Part shown: positions 1 through 8,686 of the stretch, in pieces
Layout of the letters: each line of letters opens with the position of its first letter
Numbering within the stretch: position 1 is the stretch's first letter
Assembly: GCA_009731425.1 (NCBI GenBank)
Contig: AP018794.1
Span: forward strand, 3,428,501-3,492,500
DNA: 64,000 nt
Direction: 5' to 3'
DNA from: Lachnospiraceae bacterium KM106-2
GTDB taxonomy: Bacteria; Bacillota; Clostridia; Lachnospirales; Lachnospiraceae
The notes under the pieces: model-generated
What the model was told of the DNA's origin: nothing
What the model saw: only the letters and a program-made list of their open reading frames with translations
Database searches by the model: none
Program-made: the position numbers and the translations under genes

Positions 1-693
1 CTCACAAGGATAATATTTCGCACCACCTTGATTTCTTGCTCCTTTAATCTCCTCGCCTGTTATTTTCCTAATATTTAATTTCAAATGCGTACAATTCTTG
101 GATTTATGATAAACCGTTCCGGTTGGAGTGATATAGACATAATAATCGTCATCTTTCTTCTCTTCCTCTTTACTGCCTCCTGTCTCATCAACACCTGACA
201 AGCCAACAAATCCTCTTGTATGAACTCTTTGAATACATCGAATATCATTCAACCCAAACACACGATAAGGAATATGGATAGAATAACTCGCGACTACATC
301 TATCGTCTCATCGTCTTCCATAAATTTTGATAATACAAAATTAACTCCATTACTTCCATTCTTGATCCACGTTTTATTTAGATATTCTGTATCTGCACAA
401 GACTCAAACAAAAGATGATAGGACTCTTTACTAATTAATCCCTTTACTATCTTTTTTGCCTTTGGATTCTTGCTTTCATCCTCATTCCCAGATACCATAG
501 CGTCATATACATGAGCGTACTGGGATGCCTCCCTTGCAACCGCTCCAATATAACAGTTGATTTTCTCCTGAATGACTACCATATTAATAAAATACACTAA
601 GATTAAAACAGTAAATATAAATAGAGGAAGTACAAGCGCTGTTTCTACTGTGAGAGATGCTTGATACCTTTTTTCTTTCCTTCCCTGAAACAT
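1..693 (-). CDS. TadE-like pseudopilin with C-terminal Cys-rich domain (3' end beyond window)
   Basis: Partial gene: the frame is open from the ATG at 693 to the window edge (231 codons, no stop). A GGGAGGAG ribosome site precedes the start. The N-terminus has the short basic leader and Glu-containing hydrophobic helix of TadE-like pseudopilins (SLTVETALVLPLFIF, about residues 14-28), with the helix continuing to about residue 40. This type of protein is cleaved or anchored in the membrane and assists Flp pilus assembly. The end of the visible part (about residues 185-231) has the pattern Y-I-T-P-T-G-x-x-Y-H-x-S-x-x-C ... Y-P-C, resembling a small putative metal-binding domain also found at the C-terminus of the lipoprotein hydrolase at 32849-33961. 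It is the last visible gene of the Tad operon, after a structured spacer. The family call rests on the N-terminus and context. Confidence 0.8.
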   Translation of the reverse strand, partial: MFQGRKEKRYQASLTVETALVLPLFIFTVLILVYFINMVVIQEKINCYIGAVAREASQYAHVYDAMVSGNEDESKNPKAKKIVKGLISKESYHLLFESCADTEYLNKTWIKNGSNGVNFVLSKFMEDDETIDVVASYSIHIPYRVFGLNDIRCIQRVHTRGFVGLSGVDETGGSKEEEKKDDDYYVYITPTGTVYHKSKNCTHLKLNIRKITGEEIKGARNQGGAKYYPCE

Positions 694-716
694 TTTCTCC
701 TCCCTTTACACTCTTT

Positions 717-895
717 TTGAAATGACATAAGACATCCACTCTCATACTGCAATTAAGCTTTTCTGGGGCAACAGACGCTTAGAGAGAAACATTTTTTTAT
801 TTGGACATACATATGGATAATTTAATGGTGAATACCTTATCATGATTTGATAGGATCATTAAGAATATGAGAATGGACATCTCATGCCATTTCAA
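717..895 (-). ncRNA. Structured RNA spacer with 32-bp stem inside the Tad operon
   Basis: The arms 864-895 and 717-748 pair over 32 consecutive base pairs in the minus-strand transcript. Twenty-six pairs are Watson-Crick and six are G-U (887/725, 883/729, 879/733, 878/734, 873/739, 865/747). On the plus strand each of those six would be an A-C mismatch, so the structure is consistent only with the transcribed direction of the operon. The loop is 115 nt (749-863) and contains a possible small inner helix (754-758 with 777-781). The stem starts 14 nt after the stop of the DUF5702-like gene and ends about 13 nt before the Shine-Dalgarno of the TadE-like gene. It could be an RNA processing or stability element, a regulatory leader, or the transcribed remains of an inverted-repeat element. 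I recognise no named RNA family. Confidence 0.6.
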
Positions 896-908
896 GAAAG
901 GTAACTAA

Positions 909-3434
909 CTAATAAGTGCATTCCTTTTCAATTTCAAATTCACAGCCCTCCCCTGTGTAATCTGCTTCCTTACGAATAAATGGAATATTTAATAACTTAA
1001 CCGGCATCTGATACTTTACCTTTGTTTTAATAGCGTATAAACACTGATCTAGTTGAAAATCTTTTGAATACCGAATTTGAATATTTAACTGAATGAGATC
1101 CATAATTCGATATAATATTTCTTCCTTATCCATGGTCAGAATATAGATCTGCATATAATCTCCCCAATCCATATACCCGGATGTCTTTTTTTCAGATGCA
1201 TGCTTTGCCTTTGCTTTGATCTTCTCTTTTGTCATAGAAAGCAGTTCAGAATACTTTACTTGAAAAGAGGATTCCTTCTTAAATATTGGAACCGTCTTCC
1301 CATCTAATAGCATCCTCACATCAACTAACGCTTCTTCAAAAGCCCAAGTAATTAATATTAGATGTTTCGTAAGACTAATTAAAGGTGCAAATCCAGTGAA
1401 ACCTACCATTGCAGTTGCGGTCACTGCAGCCTTTTCTCTGGCTGTGCTATTAGACAGCAAATATAAATAATTAAAGATTACCCGGTAAAATACTGTCTTT
1501 CGAACAATGGACTTCATGTTATCATAATCATTATCAGCACCATTTACTATGTACTCTTGCTCATATTTAAGTGCGGTCTTCTTAACCTCCCCTGAACTAG
1601 TTTCTTTCTTGTCTTGCGCAGGGCCATACTTTTTAAAATAAGACTTAATATACTCCGCTATAAATGCCTTATTTATTAATTTTTCTCCTCCTGATAATAC
1701 TTCCACCATACTTTCACCCGAATCCTCTGGCTTAATGCTTTCGGATAAGTTTTCTTTATCCTCATTAACTATCGTATCCTGAAGATGATCTGTATCATCT
1801 CCAAAGCTAGCACCACCACTACTTGGATGCTTTTCTGATGGTAATGACGCTGTTTTTATTTTTGCTTTTGATATCTTATCTGGATTATCTACTACGAGAC
1901 CCAGTAATCCATCCTCTATTAAATCACCAAAGGTTGAAAATATACTTCCGTCCTGACTCTCCAGATCAACTTTAAGATCTGAATAATCAAACTTTAATTC
2001 TTTGATCGAGTAGGATTGAAACTGTTTACTCAATTCATTTAAATTATCAATTTCTGCTCCTAATTGTTCTAAATCACTCTTAATTGGATTATTGGAGAAC
2101 TCACAGACTTTCTCTAAGATAGACTTATTCTTTTCTAACTGTTTTTTCATCTGCACGATATTTCCTACTACAGATTCATCTATTCCCGTTTCATCATTAA
2201 TGTTATCAACATATTTTTTTAGCTCCTTATAATCTTCTTCTATTCCAGTATAAACATCTTTATTAATCTTGCTTTTATTCGTATTTAATGTATTCTGGAA
2301 CTGTGCTACTTGGGGAGCTACCTCTGCTTTTTTCTGCTTAAGTTCACTAATTAGAGTTAAAGCTTTTTTATCCTTTTCTTTAATTTTAACAGCCATACGA
2401 ATCAAGCTATTGATCTTTCCGTTTAGTTCAACACGTTTGCCTATCGTAAACTGCTTTTGTAATTTTTCCTTAGCTTTATCTAACTTCTCCTGTAATTTTG
2501 TATTAGCCTCTTCTAACTCAGCAATCCTTTCCTCGTCTGGAGCATCCTTTTCCTGCTCTTTTTCTATCTCCTTCTGATTCTCCTCTATCTTTTTTGAATA
2601 CTTTTCTATCTCGTCGATAAAAGATTGATACTTCTTTAATGAATCCACAACCTCTTTAATTACACTTTTAGGATTCACATATTTAGTACACAAAGAGTCA
2701 TATACCGTATTATGATTGATTCCGACATTTGATGGAGAGGCAGCTACCGTACAAAACTTCTTTGCAAAGTAAGGCTGGATCTTAATCGAATCATGATTCT
2801 CAATCTCTAATTTTCCATCATCAAAAGTAATTCCCTCTACAATCTCCATCAAATCAATGATTTTCTCATTAATATCAGCTACTTTCTCCTCTACTTCAAG
2901 CTTTTCATTAATAACATTTAAAGTAGTCTCTGTCTTTCCTGTTTCTTTGGCATTACCAAGAAATTTCTCTAGAACATTAGAAGTAACATCATACTTCATT
3001 AATTCTGTAATTTGATTTTCAAGTAGTCCACCATCCTCATCTGTAATATGCTTTTTATCCACAACTTTGCACTCAACTGTTGATAGATTGAGCATATCGA
3101 TATTCTGAGTTGGTATTTTTACACCAAATACTTGTAAATCCTTCTGAGGCTGAAAGGAGTATAGTAGATAGTCTTGAATAGATTCTGTAAATTCATTATT
3201 ATCCATTGTTGTAATATCCTGTTTTTGCTCCCGCAAAAAGAGCTTATAATCCTCATATAATTCCTGATGATATTTTGTAAACTCAGCCTCCATAGCCAAC
3301 TGCTGCCCTCTTTCCGCATAAGTTTTTGCAACTTGTAATCTTGCAACTTCAGCCACTGTTCCTACCAGCGTAAGTACCGTAACCAGAAGTAAACAAACAA
3401 AAACAGTAATACTCCCCCGCTGTCTACTATACAT
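909..3434 (-). CDS. DUF5702-like membrane protein of the Tad locus
   Basis: A large protein of 841 residues with one N-terminal membrane segment (about residues 7-33, preceded by the basic MYSRQRGS). This is the layout of pilus-associated proteins with a TadE/TadG-like N-terminus. It is followed by a long, mostly charged exterior part with a coiled coil at about 270-335 (alternating E/K heptads) and further helical stretches to about 480. A second moderately hydrophobic region lies at about 665-705. I recognise the general pattern as the DUF5702 family that accompanies Tad loci in Clostridia; its biochemical role is not known. The start is supported by AGGAGG 8 nt upstream. It lies 39 nt after the Flp pilin gene, so it is very likely in the same transcript. 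By position it would take the place of TadG as a structural or minor pilin component; that is inference. Confidence 0.7.
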   Translation of the reverse strand: MYSRQRGSITVFVCLLLVTVLTLVGTVAEVARLQVAKTYAERGQQLAMEAEFTKYHQELYEDYKLFLREQKQDITTMDNNEFTESIQDYLLYSFQPQKDLQVFGVKIPTQNIDMLNLSTVECKVVDKKHITDEDGGLLENQITELMKYDVTSNVLEKFLGNAKETGKTETTLNVINEKLEVEEKVADINEKIIDLMEIVEGITFDDGKLEIENHDSIKIQPYFAKKFCTVAASPSNVGINHNTVYDSLCTKYVNPKSVIKEVVDSLKKYQSFIDEIEKYSKKIEENQKEIEKEQEKDAPDEERIAELEEANTKLQEKLDKAKEKLQKQFTIGKRVELNGKINSLIRMAVKIKEKDKKALTLISELKQKKAEVAPQVAQFQNTLNTNKSKINKDVYTGIEEDYKELKKYVDNINDETGIDESVVGNIVQMKKQLEKNKSILEKVCEFSNNPIKSDLEQLGAEIDNLNELSKQFQSYSIKELKFDYSDLKVDLESQDGSIFSTFGDLIEDGLLGLVVDNPDKISKAKIKTASLPSEKHPSSGGASFGDDTDHLQDTIVNEDKENLSESIKPEDSGESMVEVLSGGEKLINKAFIAEYIKSYFKKYGPAQDKKETSSGEVKKTALKYEQEYIVNGADNDYDNMKSIVRKTVFYRVIFNYLYLLSNSTAREKAAVTATAMVGFTGFAPLISLTKHLILITWAFEEALVDVRMLLDGKTVPIFKKESSFQVKYSELLSMTKEKIKAKAKHASEKKTSGYMDWGDYMQIYILTMDKEEILYRIMDLIQLNIQIRYSKDFQLDQCLYAIKTKVKYQMPVKLLNIPFIRKEADYTGEGCEFEIEKECTY

Positions 3435-3473
3435 TCCAAATCCTCCTTTTAATAAACTACTCTCCCTATATTT

Positions 3474-3680
3474 TTATCCCTCGTCTACAAGTCCCCCTGT
3501 ATCAAGATTGTTTATCCATCCCTTAATTTTAGGACCTAAAGTGCTCTTCAAAATTAATACAAAGGTAATCAAAACAGCAATAATTAATATTACTTCTACT
3601 GTCCCCATCCCTTCTTCCTCTTTTGTGAATTCTTTTAATGAATGGACAATTGCCATTCCAGCTTTTTTCAATTGCTTCAT
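3474..3680 (-). CDS. flp: Flp-type (type IVb) prepilin
   Basis: A 68-residue prepilin. The leader is unusually long for a Flp pilin (about 24 residues, MKQLKKAG... ending KEEEG). The predicted cleavage is after Gly24, giving a mature protein starting M-G-T-V-E with the conserved glutamate at +5, followed by the hydrophobic assembly helix (VEVILIIAVLITFVLIL). The C-terminus is short and hydrophilic. This is the major pilin candidate of the Tad operon, processed by the A24 peptidase at 8141-8686 and assembled by TadA/B/C. It lies 11 nt downstream of tadC with its own ribosome site (AGGAGG within 3683-3692). Only one Flp gene is visible here. Confidence 0.88.
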   Translation of the reverse strand: MKQLKKAGMAIVHSLKEFTKEEEGMGTVEVILIIAVLITFVLILKSTLGPKIKGWINNLDTGGLVDEG

Positions 3681-3691
3681 AGTTTCACCTC

Positions 3692-5167
3692 CTAAAAGTT
3701 AAATGATAATATAGCCGGTACTAGGATAATTACTAGTACTAAAACTAACATAATTCCCATTGGAAGAAGCATTTTTGTACTTGCTTGCTCTCCCAGTCTT
3801 TTTGCAACCTCTTTCCGATTTTCAAAAGCATTAATTGCTTCTGATTCCAGCTTCTGGTTCATTTCCTGCAAACCTTTTTTGACATTCTGCGCAAGCATGG
3901 AACTAAACTTCAAATATGGTGCTAACGAAATTCGTCTTCCAAAACTCTCATATGCTTTGATCTCACTTGTTCCGTTTTGCAGCTCATACCATGTAACGAT
4001 CATCTCCTCATATGCATATCGCATTTCTCCTTTTCCTTCACGGCAATGATCTTGATATTCACTAACCAACTTCCCCCATGCTCGTTTTACTGTCATACCT
4101 GCATTCGTAAGTAATAAAAAGCGATTTACTAATTCAGGATAGTCCAATAACAGTTGCAATTCCCTTTTTTTCATTTGTTCTTGTAAACGATGCTCGATTC
4201 CAATCGATAGAATAATAATCAGAAACACTCCATAACACATAATGGTGATAGCCAAATCTGACTTTTCCTCTATGTAGGATACTGTTTTTCCATTTATCTT
4301 ATTGGGTAGCTCTGTATAGGTCTTGGTATTGGTATTCCTATCATTTTCAACCAACTTCTCCTGCAGATCTTCTAGTAACTTTTCTTTATTGCTTTTTACC
4401 GCTGGCAGAATCTTTAATGCTAACTTAAACTCCGATTCATAAGATCCACTGCTTAGAGTTACTCCAACTTCTACCTCCTTCCCTTTCTCATCTAACTTTT
4501 GATTATTTAATGTACCATCTGTATTTACGTAACTATTTAACTCCCATTTGACTTGTAATGCAGTTCCTGGAATTCTACTCATGAGATTTAGTGAGCTTCT
4601 GATATTATGTAAGGACTGATTGTTCTTTAAGATATTCTTTTTAATATATTTCTTGGCCATTGGAACTCTCTCATCAAATTCCTGTTTGGTATAGATACGA
4701 GGCTGTAATGCTAGTCCTATACTCTCATCAATCGTATCTTCTTTCTCTTCGTTTACAATTACATGAAGATCTATACTTTCTGCATTTTGTCCATATCCTG
4801 GGCGTTCTATATACTTTCCATTTTTAATAATGGATTCTCCAGATGGAAATACACCTAATAGAAGACATAGCACATTCGTAATCACCATAAGCCATAATAA
4901 AATGCCTATTTTATTACACATAAAAATGCGATTTTCTGTCTTTGCATTTCTATTTACATATAGTGCTTTCAATAGCTCTTTTCTCTGACTCTCTCGTTCC
5001 TGATTTTTATTAAAGACATGGTCTGCCAACCAAAGACTTAAAGGATATATTAACTGGATAATACTTTTAGATTTATATACATTAGATAAAAAGTCTTTTT
5101 CATAAGACCTTAAAATAAGACAACCAACTGAAATAAGCGACAAAATAACAACATTAATAATTATCAT
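3692..5167 (-). CDS. tadC: TadC-like type II/IV secretion platform protein with large exterior insert
   Basis: 491 residues from the ATG at 5167, which has AGGTG about 8 nt upstream and begins 2 nt after the tadB stop. A longer frame from 5203 overlaps tadB and lacks a ribosome site, so I reject it. Order of parts: an N-terminal membrane helix, a second helix at about 85-110, an extracytoplasmic region of about 190 residues (to about 300), another helix (LAITIMCYGVFLIIILSIG), then a type II secretion F domain (about 340-470) and a final helix (LLPMGIMLVLVLVIILVPAIL). TadB and TadC form the inner-membrane platform that couples the ATPase to pilin assembly. The large exterior insert is not part of the classical compact TadC and appears specific to Gram-positive loci; its role is unknown. 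Confidence 0.82.
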   Translation of the reverse strand: MIIINVVILSLISVGCLILRSYEKDFLSNVYKSKSIIQLIYPLSLWLADHVFNKNQERESQRKELLKALYVNRNAKTENRIFMCNKIGILLWLMVITNVLCLLLGVFPSGESIIKNGKYIERPGYGQNAESIDLHVIVNEEKEDTIDESIGLALQPRIYTKQEFDERVPMAKKYIKKNILKNNQSLHNIRSSLNLMSRIPGTALQVKWELNSYVNTDGTLNNQKLDEKGKEVEVGVTLSSGSYESEFKLALKILPAVKSNKEKLLEDLQEKLVENDRNTNTKTYTELPNKINGKTVSYIEEKSDLAITIMCYGVFLIIILSIGIEHRLQEQMKKRELQLLLDYPELVNRFLLLTNAGMTVKRAWGKLVSEYQDHCREGKGEMRYAYEEMIVTWYELQNGTSEIKAYESFGRRISLAPYLKFSSMLAQNVKKGLQEMNQKLESEAINAFENRKEVAKRLGEQASTKMLLPMGIMLVLVLVIILVPAILSFNF

Positions 5168-5169
5168 AG

Positions 5170-5910
5170 TTACACCTGGATATTCATTAGTCTCTGACCC
5201 CAAAAATACGCTATCATATAAACAATCATAACTATGGTCATAACTATAATTCCTAAAATATTATGATACATTGGATCTAAAAATCCCGGCATACTTAGCC
5301 ACATATACAAAATGATTCCAATTGGTACAATAGACATAATATTGGCTTCTAATTTCTTACTAGTGATCAACGTAATCACATTTCGCTTTACGTCGATTTT
5401 ATCACCAATATTTTTACTAGTAGACTGAATGATTTTAATAATATCTCCTCCTGTCCTTTTAGCAGTAACAAAAACCTCCGTAAAATTATTAATATCCTCT
5501 AATTCTGTTCTTTCTGCAAACTGGCTTAATGCAGCCTCTATCGTTATGTTAGTTTGTAATTGATATATGATATATTCAAATTCTCTTATAATCATACAAT
5601 CTTCTTCATAAAGTAATCGTAGATCTTGTACGGACCGACTAAATGAGTTCTCAATAGAATAACCTGATGCAAGCGAAGAAGATAAACAATTGATTGCTTC
5701 TCTAAACTCTAGATTCAACTCCCAAAGACGCTTTTCTTTCAGCTGTTTCTTTCGATATTTCAAAATAATAACACTAACCGGTGATAACAAAATCACAGCT
5801 ATCAAACTCCTATAAAAGATCTCAGCTAAGAATGATGTTATCGCTAATGAAATAGTCAGATTCAATACTAGCTCCTTTTTTGTGAATTCATATTTCCTAT
5901 AATCAGTCAT
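5170..5910 (-). CDS. tadB: TadB-like type II secretion F domain membrane protein
   Basis: 246 residues. Two hydrophobic segments lie near the N-terminus (about 12-48), a cytoplasmic type II secretion F domain follows (about 70-190; LSSSLASGYSIENSF and TKRTGGDI-type motifs typical of the family), and a C-terminal pair of helices follows (about 195-242). It acts as half of the inner-membrane platform of the Tad pilus machine. The start has GGGGGTGAGG just upstream and overlaps the end of tadA by 8 nt, which suggests translational coupling. It ends 2 nt before the preferred tadC start. Confidence 0.87.
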   Translation of the reverse strand: MTDYRKYEFTKKELVLNLTISLAITSFLAEIFYRSLIAVILLSPVSVIILKYRKKQLKEKRLWELNLEFREAINCLSSSLASGYSIENSFSRSVQDLRLLYEEDCMIIREFEYIIYQLQTNITIEAALSQFAERTELEDINNFTEVFVTAKRTGGDIIKIIQSTSKNIGDKIDVKRNVITLITSKKLEANIMSIVPIGIILYMWLSMPGFLDPMYHNILGIIVMTIVMIVYMIAYFWGQRLMNIQV

Positions 5911-7135
5911 ATATCCTCACCCCCGCCCTGCTTAACTTTTCTGTATTATTCAACCGATAATCTGTTCGTACTAACTCACCCTCTATTCTTCCTTCTGCAT
6001 CCACTCCTTTCTCTTTAAACTCATATAAAGGGTTAATCTTTATCTCGTTATCCACACAGTCTAATACCTCAACTATTTCAAGAACATGTCTTGATTTATC
6101 TCGTAATCGTCCTAAATGAACAATAATATCAATTGCACTTGCAATTTGCTTTCTTACTGCTAATAAGGGAATCTCAGAATTCAATAATACCAATGTCTCC
6201 AACCTACTTAACATATCTCTAGGAGAATTTGCATGACCAGTACTTAATGATCCATCATGACCAGTATTAAGCGCAGTCAGCATATCAATTGCGGCTCCAT
6301 CTCGGACTTCACCTACTATGATCCGATCTGGTCTCATTCGCAAAGATGATTTAATCAAATCCCGGATACTAATTCCATTCTTGCCTTCTACGTTACTATT
6401 TCTCACCTCCAAGCGTACTAGATTTGGAATATTTCTAATTTGTAACTCTGCTGAATCTTCAATTGTTATAATACGTTCATCACATGGAATAAAATTAGAT
6501 AATGCGTTTAAGAATGTGGTCTTACCAGAACCGGTTCCACCAGATATAAAAATATTGTATTTTGCAATTACTAGTTGCTCTAAAAGATGGGCAACCTCTT
6601 GATTAATCGATTTATATAAAAGTAATTGCTCTACTGTCATTGGATGCTCAGGGAACTTACGAATCGTTAATGTAGTGCCATCTATTGCAATTGGTTCCAT
6701 TACGACATTAACTCGAGATCCGTCCATTAGCCTGGCATCGACAATTGGATTGGCTTCGTTTACTGCACGATTTGCCCTTGATACAATCTGTTGTATGATA
6801 TCCTCATACTTTTCTTTTGAATCAAAATGCTTATCCCATTTTGTCAATTTTCCGTTTTTCTCAATAAAAATATTTTCGGGGCCATTAACCATAATTTCAG
6901 TTATGTCCTTATCGTCAATTAATTCTTGTAGAAGATCGAGCCGCCTAATAGCATTAAAAACCATATATCGCAAACGGTTCTTAATTTGAACTTGTATAAA
7001 AGTTCTTTTCCCTTTTTCAATAATAACATCATCTATTATATTGAGGACTTCCTCATCTTTAATATCCTTTGTTAAGTCCATTCGCTCTAATACAATTTCT
7101 TTAATCTCCATCTGTAACTCTTCATCCGACTGCAA
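5903..7135 (-). CDS. tadA: TadA/CpaF-family secretion ATPase
   Basis: 410 residues. This hexameric cytoplasmic ATPase powers Flp pilus assembly (type II/IV secretion ATPase superfamily). It has a Walker A at about residue 198-206 (GGTGSGKTT), Asp-box residues (ITIEDSAELQ), a Walker B-type segment (RIIVGEVRDGAA) and the His-box (TGHDGSLSTGHANSPRDML), all characteristic of CpaF/TadA. The N-terminal helical domain lacks the FHA extension seen in some homologues. The start is TTG at 7135 with GGAGGTG about 6 nt upstream. It follows tadZ with a 16-nt gap and overlaps tadB by 8 nt. Confidence 0.93.
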   Translation of the reverse strand: MQSDEELQMEIKEIVLERMDLTKDIKDEEVLNIIDDVIIEKGKRTFIQVQIKNRLRYMVFNAIRRLDLLQELIDDKDITEIMVNGPENIFIEKNGKLTKWDKHFDSKEKYEDIIQQIVSRANRAVNEANPIVDARLMDGSRVNVVMEPIAIDGTTLTIRKFPEHPMTVEQLLLYKSINQEVAHLLEQLVIAKYNIFISGGTGSGKTTFLNALSNFIPCDERIITIEDSAELQIRNIPNLVRLEVRNSNVEGKNGISIRDLIKSSLRMRPDRIIVGEVRDGAAIDMLTALNTGHDGSLSTGHANSPRDMLSRLETLVLLNSEIPLLAVRKQIASAIDIIVHLGRLRDKSRHVLEIVEVLDCVDNEIKINPLYEFKEKGVDAEGRIEGELVRTDYRLNNTEKLSRAGVRIYD

Positions 7136-7151
7136 CTATCTCACCTCCGAA

Positions 7152-8144
7152 TCATGCTGATTTTATTACTGACAAAGCATTCAATATTTCTTTTCCCTGA
7201 CTATACACTTGAATATCAGGACTTATCACATAAGGCTGTGGTATATAAACAGCTATATACTTATCTAAATTTTCCTCCTCATCTAGCTTTAACATTTGAA
7301 AAAAGGCAGTTTCCTTGTTCTTCATATATACCTGATCCGATGTTGGTATAAATACCTTTGAACAATGATCCAGTAATCTCTTTGTAAAATCAGTATAAAA
7401 ATCAATACAAATAAATATTAGATCATACATGCTATCCGTTGATATCTGCTTCATAAAAAAAGTAATGTCTTCTTGAGTAACTTCTAATAAGTCTTTATAA
7501 TGCTGCACTGGAATTAGTACATCTATATTTTCCATACAATAAAGCTTTTCTTTTACTAATTTCCATATCTCTTCCTTTTTATTTTTAGCATAATAGATTA
7601 AATCTGACATGCTATAGTAATCGGTATAATTTCTTTCTATTGGGAATCCAGAAAAAGTCTCACAATCCAACAGCAAGATTCGCTTCTCCTCACTAATTGC
7701 TTTAGCTAACGCTAAGCCAACCGTAACACACAATGCTCCTCCCGACGGTGAATAAATACCAAATACTTTTGTATTTGTAACCGTCTCCATTCTATCCTCT
7801 CTAATACTACTCTCTAAAATATCCTTCAGCATTTTATCTAATCTCTCGATTATCATCTCTACTGACTGATATTTATATATGTATAATAGCTCCCCCTCCT
7901 CCTGCTTTTGATCTTCGCTTAAGATAATAATCTGTTTTACATTATTCTCAGGCAATAGCTGGACTGCACGTTCTGAAATGAGTAAAACCTCAATATAAGA
8001 CTCTTCCATATACTTCATTAACTGCTCCAGCGAAGTAAATAAGATCACCTCTTTATTTATCTTCTTGTACTTTAGCAAATAGTGAACAAAACTCTTTGCG
8101 TATGCTATATCGTGATCAAAAACTGCAAATAAATTTTTTCTCAA
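7152..8144 (-). CDS. tadZ: TadZ/CpaE-like localisation protein with degenerate Walker A
   Basis: 330 residues. Residues 1-110 look like a receiver-like atypical domain (AVFDHDIAYAKSFVHYLL start, LLISERAVQLLP in the middle). Residues about 125-320 look like a ParA/MinD-type ATPase fold. The P-loop position reads G-I-Y-S-P-S-G-G-A-L-C-V-T, lacking the signature lysine and the GKT of a functional deviant Walker A. The following LLLDCETFSG and LIFICIDF strands fit the fold. TadZ proteins place the pilus machine in the cell, and degenerate members are known. The start is TTG with AGGTG 5 nt upstream; TTGA overlaps the stop of the prepilin peptidase gene. Confidence 0.75.
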   Translation of the reverse strand: MRKNLFAVFDHDIAYAKSFVHYLLKYKKINKEVILFTSLEQLMKYMEESYIEVLLISERAVQLLPENNVKQIIILSEDQKQEEGELLYIYKYQSVEMIIERLDKMLKDILESSIREDRMETVTNTKVFGIYSPSGGALCVTVGLALAKAISEEKRILLLDCETFSGFPIERNYTDYYSMSDLIYYAKNKKEEIWKLVKEKLYCMENIDVLIPVQHYKDLLEVTQEDITFFMKQISTDSMYDLIFICIDFYTDFTKRLLDHCSKVFIPTSDQVYMKNKETAFFQMLKLDEEENLDKYIAVYIPQPYVISPDIQVYSQGKEILNALSVIKSA

Positions 8145-8686
8145 TATATCACCTGCCAGATATTCATTTTATTAATCCTTACGATAAAAAGAATAATTAA
8201 AGAAATTCCAATTGCTAATGTAAAATGCATTGTATACTTATGCCCATCTCTTTCTGAAACATGGTATGGAATTAATTTATGAGTATATATTATTTGGGAT
8301 AGATATGAAAAGACATAATTGATTCTTGTAAAAAAGACTTTGTGATAGAACAAAAGAAATAGTGCAATTACAGCACCTACTAGAAAAGAAACAAGAATAC
8401 TTTCAAATGCTATAAACCATCCTAGGCTGATACCAATAACCGAAAAGACTTTTATGTCACCCGCGCCTAAGACCTTCATCAAAAACAATGGATATAAAAT
8501 GAGAATTGGAATAATCATTCCCAGAAAAGAATTGAAGATACCTTGTAAACTCTGACTGTAGATTTGACCTATGAAACCTATCATAGCACCAACAAAAATA
8601 ATCTTATTGGGAACTCGATAGCTTCTAACATCATAGATAATACAAAGTAATAAAAATAGAAATAAGAAACAAAATATTATGCTTAC
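8141..8686 (-). CDS. A24 prepilin peptidase (TadV/CpaA-like), non-canonical start
   Basis: An aspartate protease of the membrane that cleaves the Flp leader. The first ATG in frame (8584) would remove the segment YDVRSYRVPNKI, which carries the first catalytic Asp (Asp19 in the numbering used here) and the family motif D-x-R-x-x-x-V-P-N. The second Asp lies in GAGDIKV. The open frame continues upstream to an in-frame TAA just before a strong AAGGAGG (8694-8700), with no ATG, GTG or TTG in between. Codons available are ATT (8692), GTA (8686) and ATA (8680, 8677). GTA is at the ideal distance from the ribosome site, ATA next. The upstream residues form a good membrane helix (IIFCFLFLFLLLCII), so the longer protein (about 179-181 residues) is real, but the exact start is uncertain. 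A base error or mutation at the start is possible. First gene of the Tad operon. Confidence 0.75.
   Translation of the reverse strand, partial: VSIIFCFLFLFLLLCIIYDVRSYRVPNKIIFVGAMIGFIGQIYSQSLQGIFNSFLGMIIPILILYPLFLMKVLGAGDIKVFSVIGISLGWFIAFESILVSFLVGAVIALFLLFYHKVFFTRINYVFSYLSQIIYTHKLIPYHVSERDGHKYTMHFTLAIGISLIILFIVRINKMNIWQVIY

Noticed and set aside
5168..5203. Longer start of the TadC-like gene at 5203
   Set aside because: No ribosome site and overlap with tadB; ATG 5167 has AGGTG and directly follows the tadB stop.
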